Assembly: GCA_015065765.1 (NCBI GenBank)
Contig: SVPP01000004.1
Span: 1-64,000, forward strand
Direction: 5' to 3'
DNA: 64,000 nt
DNA from: Oscillospiraceae bacterium
GTDB lineage: Bacteria > Bacillota > Clostridia > Oscillospirales > Acutalibacteraceae
Shown here: positions 60,676 to 64,000 of the stretch, one piece after another
How the letters are laid out: each line of letters begins with the position of its first letter
Numbering within the stretch: position 1 is the stretch's first letter
Notes under the pieces: model-generated
Databases searched by the model: none
The model's input: only the letters and a program-made list of their open reading frames with translations
Told to the model about the DNA's origin: nothing
Program-made: the position numbers and the translations under genes

Positions 60676-60743
60676 TTTTACACCCTTTAAATTACACTCA
60701 TATCCTTTGCACTTTTTCTCAAAATATTTATGAGGTGAGAAAG

Positions 60744-60899
60744 ATGAGTGAAGAAGAATATTTAAAAGCCCGTATAAGTGAGCTTGAAAAAAATGTCAGA
60801 AAAGTCTTTATATCCGAAAAACACCGAAGAAACCAGTTTATGGCTCTTCGGTATTATAAAAATCAACTTGAAAGACTGCAGAGTTATTCTGACATGTAG
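60744..60899 (+). CDS. Small coiled-coil protein
   Basis: A 51-residue protein with a good ribosome binding site (GAGGTGAG) and a charged, helical sequence: SEEEYLKARISELEKNVRKV and a basic RRNQFMALRYYKNQL segment. No family is recognised. Its 3' end overlaps the convergent Lys/Glu-rich gene by 16 bp, which is unusual but possible. Confidence 0.5.
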   Translation: MSEEEYLKARISELEKNVRKVFISEKHRRNQFMALRYYKNQLERLQSYSDM

Positions 60900-62461
60900 T
60901 CGCTTCCCACAACCACCTGAATCTCCGCTTTCTGCGTTCCTACTCTCTTGAATTCGAGAGAGTCGCCTTCACCTTCTGCTCTGAACGCAGATACATAAAG
61001 TGTCAGCTCGTTATTGCCATAGTCAAGATACTGTGAAAGACGGACGTTGCTGACATATCTTCCCGGAACAATACCAAGAGAACGGTAGACTACCACACCG
61101 TCGCTGTTAACGAGGGAGCAAAGAAGAACTTCTTCGCTTGCTGTAGGATTGGAAATTGCAAGCGGCAGAAGTGAATCCGGCTTCTGAACAGAAATTGCAG
61201 TATTGGCATAGAATCTGAACTTTGTTGTATTTCCCTTTGCTTTTGTTGCTTTTACGAGTTCCGCCTGTTGTTCGTCTGAAATCGCGATAAGAGAAACTTC
61301 ATCATCTGCAAAACTTCTTCCGCTGTAAATTGACGGATAGTAGCTTGAATCATTGCTGATATTCACAACTGAAAGCACTGAAATCAACATAGCTAATATA
61401 ACAATAACGCAAACACCAATGATAATGTTTTTCTTTGTAAGAAGTGATTTTATATTTCCCTTCGTGAAAAATGATTTTATTTTTTCTGCATTAAAATCAA
61501 TCTTCGACAAAGAAATTTTCTTACTTTCTTTTTCTTCAACCTTTACTTTTTCCTTGGCAGACTCCTCTTCCGCATTTTCTTCAGAGTTTTCTGTCTCTTC
61601 CGTTTCTTGGTTATCAACTTCTTCTGTTTTCTCTTCTGTCTCTTCTTCGTCAACAGAAACTTCTTCCATTATGATACCGGTCTTCTGCACTGGAGTCTCT
61701 TCCGGTTGAATTTCTTCAGCAATCTCTGCGGTTTCTGTCGTTTCAGGAATTGATGTTTCCTCTGCATCCTCTGACTCTGTTTCTGAAAGACTATCTTCTA
61801 CCTCTTCACACTCTGTTTCAGAAACACCAGCATCTGTCTCTTCTGTCTCTGCTTCGGAAACAATATCTTCAGTTTTTTCAGCGTCTTCATTTGTAGCTTC
61901 ACTTTCCTCTGCAGAAGCACTTTCCTGAGGTTGTGCGTTCGTTTTTTCAGCAGGACTTTCTTCAACGGGAATATCATCTGCAGGAATTTCTTCAGGCTCT
62001 TCTGTTGTCTCAAGAAGTGACTCTGCCTGCTCATTTACCTCTTCTGTAGAAGCTATATCTTCCTCGACAGAAGGACTTATTTTTTCTTCTTTTACAGGCT
62101 CTTCTTTTAGCTCAGGCTGAACAGGAGCTTTCTTCCTCACTTCTACTGCTTCAGTTTTTGCAGGAGCTTCTTTTTTTATTTCCTTCTTTTTCTCTTCAGC
62201 TTTAGCAGAAACTTTTTCTTCTTTTTCCTTTGCTTTTGAAGCTTTCTTTTCTTCTTTTTTTTGAAGCTTTGCTTCAGCCTTCTGCTTTTTCGCGAGAAGC
62301 TTTTCATCCTTTTTCTTCTGTTTTTCCTTGAGTTTTGCCTTCTTTTCTGCTTCTCTCAGATTTTTTTCAGACTTTTTAGGAACTTTCTTTTCAACAACCT
62401 GATTTTTATAATTACTGTTCTTCTTGACTTTTTTCTTGTTATTCTTCTTTGACTTTGCCAA
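60884..62461 (-). CDS. Lys/Glu-rich single-pass membrane protein
   Basis: A 525-residue protein counted from the TTG at 62461 with CAGGTGA upstream. Residues 1-115 are a basic Lys/Ala/Glu low-complexity helix, 120-320 an acidic Glu/Thr/Ser-rich region, then one membrane helix (about 345-365, IIIGVCVIVILAMLISVLSVV) and a C-terminal about 155-residue extracytoplasmic beta domain (FRFYANTAISVQKPDSLLPLAISNP). The cytoplasmic half is probably disordered. Function is unknown; the neighbouring SipW/TasA-like proteins suggest a cell-surface assembly role. It stands first after the downstream pair on the same strand. Confidence 0.6.
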   Translation of the reverse strand: MAKSKKNNKKKVKKNSNYKNQVVEKKVPKKSEKNLREAEKKAKLKEKQKKKDEKLLAKKQKAEAKLQKKEEKKASKAKEKEEKVSAKAEEKKKEIKKEAPAKTEAVEVRKKAPVQPELKEEPVKEEKISPSVEEDIASTEEVNEQAESLLETTEEPEEIPADDIPVEESPAEKTNAQPQESASAEESEATNEDAEKTEDIVSEAETEETDAGVSETECEEVEDSLSETESEDAEETSIPETTETAEIAEEIQPEETPVQKTGIIMEEVSVDEEETEEKTEEVDNQETEETENSEENAEEESAKEKVKVEEKESKKISLSKIDFNAEKIKSFFTKGNIKSLLTKKNIIIGVCVIVILAMLISVLSVVNISNDSSYYPSIYSGRSFADDEVSLIAISDEQQAELVKATKAKGNTTKFRFYANTAISVQKPDSLLPLAISNPTASEEVLLCSLVNSDGVVVYRSLGIVPGRYVSNVRLSQYLDYGNNELTLYVSAFRAEGEGDSLEFKRVGTQKAEIQVVVGSDYMSE

Positions 62462-62525
62462 ATGAGTCACCTGCTTTCAATATTAGGAAAAACGGACCGA
62501 GTTTTTCTCGGTCCATTAATTAAAT

Positions 62526-63212
62526 TTATGGTTCCCAGGGAAGTTTTCCCATGCCCCAGATCTGCGGATATCTGTTGATCTGTACCATATCAGTTTCAAC
62601 TGCGACTTTGATTACAATGCCGTCAGCGAGTGCACCTAAATCTATATCGTTATTCGCTGTGATAAAACTAAGTGTCTGTTCTGCATCGCCATCTGCATCA
62701 AGTTCGTTTTTGTAATAATAACAATAGTCATCGCCTCTGTTATCGTGCCAATCACCTTCATCTGCAATTTTATAAGGTACATTTGCAGGGTGCTGATTTG
62801 ACATACCGTTTATTGAATATTCGTGAACCATTTTCACTCTCAGATAGCCTGCACCGTCACCTTTGTACTTAACATCAACACAGAAATTGCCGATGTAGTT
62901 GTCATCACCAGGATTTGTACTGAGAACAATAAGTCCATTGTCATCTAAAGCAACAACTGCGTTTCCTTCTTCATCAGTAATCGGGTTTCCTTTTTCATCA
63001 GTTAACTCAATATTTTCAGGCAACACTTCATTTTCACCATTCTTGAAATAGCAATAAGGCTCAGCCTGAAAGTTTGCAACTGAAAAATTCTGAGTTTCAT
63101 CAGTTGCACGCATAATAAACCAGGCGAAAGAGAAACTTGTAACTATGAAAACAGTAACAAGCAGCATTACTATCAGTCTGAACTTTTTATCTTCTATAAA
63201 CTTTTTCTTCAT
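62526..63212 (-). CDS. SipW-type/TasA-like surface protein
   Basis: A 228-residue secreted protein. The N-terminus KKKFIEDKKFRLIVMLLVTVFIVTSFSFAWFIM carries the hydrophobic SipW-type signal ending SFAWF. The mature part is beta-rich (SVANFQAEPYCYFKNG..., DNYIGNFCVDVKYKGDGAGYLRVKMVHEYS), matching the TasA/CalY-type domain in layout. Such proteins form biofilm fibres or surface coats after processing by the SipW peptidase. It is 17 bp downstream of the next TasA-like gene and likely in one operon. Confidence 0.65.
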   Translation of the reverse strand: MKKKFIEDKKFRLIVMLLVTVFIVTSFSFAWFIMRATDETQNFSVANFQAEPYCYFKNGENEVLPENIELTDEKGNPITDEEGNAVVALDDNGLIVLSTNPGDDNYIGNFCVDVKYKGDGAGYLRVKMVHEYSINGMSNQHPANVPYKIADEGDWHDNRGDDYCYYYKNELDADGDAEQTLSFITANNDIDLGALADGIVIKVAVETDMVQINRYPQIWGMGKLPWEP

Positions 63213-63229
63213 GCTGACACCACGCTCTC

Positions 63230-64000
63230 TTACTGATTTTCTGATGTTTCTTCAACTGTTGTTTCTTGCGTAGTTGTTTCTTTTTCTGTCAAAGCATCTT
63301 CAACTGCACCGTCATTATCCTGCGTTGCGATTATACTGATCTGACAGGGAAACTCAACATTGGCAATACTTCCTGCATTCTGCCACACGCTTTCGCCACC
63401 TGCTGCATTCTGCACCTCATCATATTCAACCCAGAAAATAATTCTTACTGTTGCTTCCTCTCCGGGAGCAAGAATAAATTTGTCTTCATCTTCATTACTG
63501 CTTCTGAGTTTTTCATTATGAGCATCAATTTTTGTTTCAATATCCTCTTTTGAAGAGTTTTCATCAATTCCGAATTTTTCTGCAAGCTCTGCTTTTGTTT
63601 TCGGAGACTCAGTTGTATCTGTTGATTTTTTTATAAAAGCAACATATCTGAAACCGTTTTCAACCGATTTTTCCAGAGGTTTGATGTCTACAAGGATTCT
63701 TGCATCTGCTCCGTTTACTCTGTTGTTATTTTTAACAGTTATTTCTTTTACAATCGTAACGTCATCAAAGAGAGTCTCGTTTGTATCACAGATTTTTGTT
63801 GCACCCTTGAATTTGAGAACATTTTCATTCTCAAAAAGAGTCTGTTTAACATCAAACATCTCAAACGTTATTGTTGTGCTCTTTGTTTCAGTTTTATAAA
63901 AATATGCACTTGTAGGTGAAAGAAGGCTGAAATATGAAATTACAATAATTAAAGATGCAACAAAAGCCACATATTTAACTGTTCTTTTCTTCGCTGTGCT
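63230..64000 (-). CDS. TasA/CalY-like secreted protein, N-terminus outside the window
   Basis: The frame is open to the window edge. A GTG at 63970 is possible, but the codons upstream (KKRTVKYVAFVASL) read as the true basic signal start, so the gene begins beyond 64000. SPTSAYFYKTETKSTTITFEMFDV is typical of SipW-dependent fibre proteins. A beta domain follows, with a charged Lys/Glu segment (about 120-160), and a Thr/Glu-rich C-terminus that may thread the wall. It is the first visible gene of the two-gene surface unit. Confidence 0.68.
   Translation of the reverse strand, partial: STAKKRTVKYVAFVASLIIVISYFSLLSPTSAYFYKTETKSTTITFEMFDVKQTLFENENVLKFKGATKICDTNETLFDDVTIVKEITVKNNNRVNGADARILVDIKPLEKSVENGFRYVAFIKKSTDTTESPKTKAELAEKFGIDENSSKEDIETKIDAHNEKLRSSNEDEDKFILAPGEEATVRIIFWVEYDEVQNAAGGESVWQNAGSIANVEFPCQISIIATQDNDGAVEDALTEKETTTQETTVEETSENQ

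Overview
The window reads as chromosomal DNA of a low-GC, spore-forming Clostridia member, most likely an Oscillospirales/Ruminococcaceae-type gut or rumen commensal. The reasons are an alpha/beta small acid-soluble spore protein (SASP) gene with a sigma-G-like promoter, T-box and tetrahydrofolate riboswitch control, frequent TTG and GTG starts behind strong ribosome binding sites, fucose-directed glycosidases (GH29, GH95), a clostridial 2-enoate-reductase-type flavoprotein, and formate-tetrahydrofolate ligase. No rRNA, tRNA or CRISPR array was seen.

Layout. 1-12 kb is an accessory and surface-metabolism region: a ceramidase-like secreted hydrolase, an AMP-forming acyl-CoA ligase, two glycerophosphodiester phosphodiesterase (GDPD) family proteins, GH29 fucosidase, a GH71/99-like protein, a parallel beta-helix protein and a GH43-like protein. 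12-20 kb is a metabolic cluster: an enoate-reductase-like flavoprotein, then a leucine-type T-box leader controlling a LeuA-like protein that has lost its metal ligands and a TIM-barrel/acyl-CoA-ligase fusion, then a branched-chain aminotransferase. 20-31 kb holds an XRE regulator facing a DUF5067 protein across a clear operator, two paralogous serine hydrolases, a trmL operon with cell-surface proteins, a Cof-type HAD phosphatase, a nitroreductase/SDR pair and a third GDPD-fold protein. 31.8-37.0 kb is a compact arginine operon argC-J-B-D-F, which makes citrulline from N-acetylglutamate. 37-40 kb has an OPA-type transporter coupled to a secreted beta-propeller protein, and a stand-alone ProC C-terminal domain.

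40.33-47.44 kb is an integrated mobilizable element of about 7.1 kb inside the SASP gene. It carries a MobV/Pre-type relaxase, a small membrane protein, a truncated DUF4238 gene, an orphan type I methyltransferase (hsdM), a truncated HUH Rep with a Walker A motif, a 45-residue SHOCT-like protein and a large serine recombinase. The recombinase C-terminus appears to be supplied by the severed 3' end of the SASP gene, so integration exchanges C-terminal tails between integrase and spore protein. This is the most striking observation in the window.

47.5-60 kb is mostly housekeeping: isochorismatase-family hydrolase, VanY-like peptidase and folT downstream of a THF riboswitch, nrdR, a TIM-barrel isomerase, plsY, a uracil/xanthine permease, then a GH95 fucosidase-ABC exporter-fhs operon and a QueG-like Fe-S protein. 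60.7-64 kb holds a Lys/Glu-rich single-pass membrane protein and two secreted proteins with SipW/TasA-like N-termini, the last running off the window edge.
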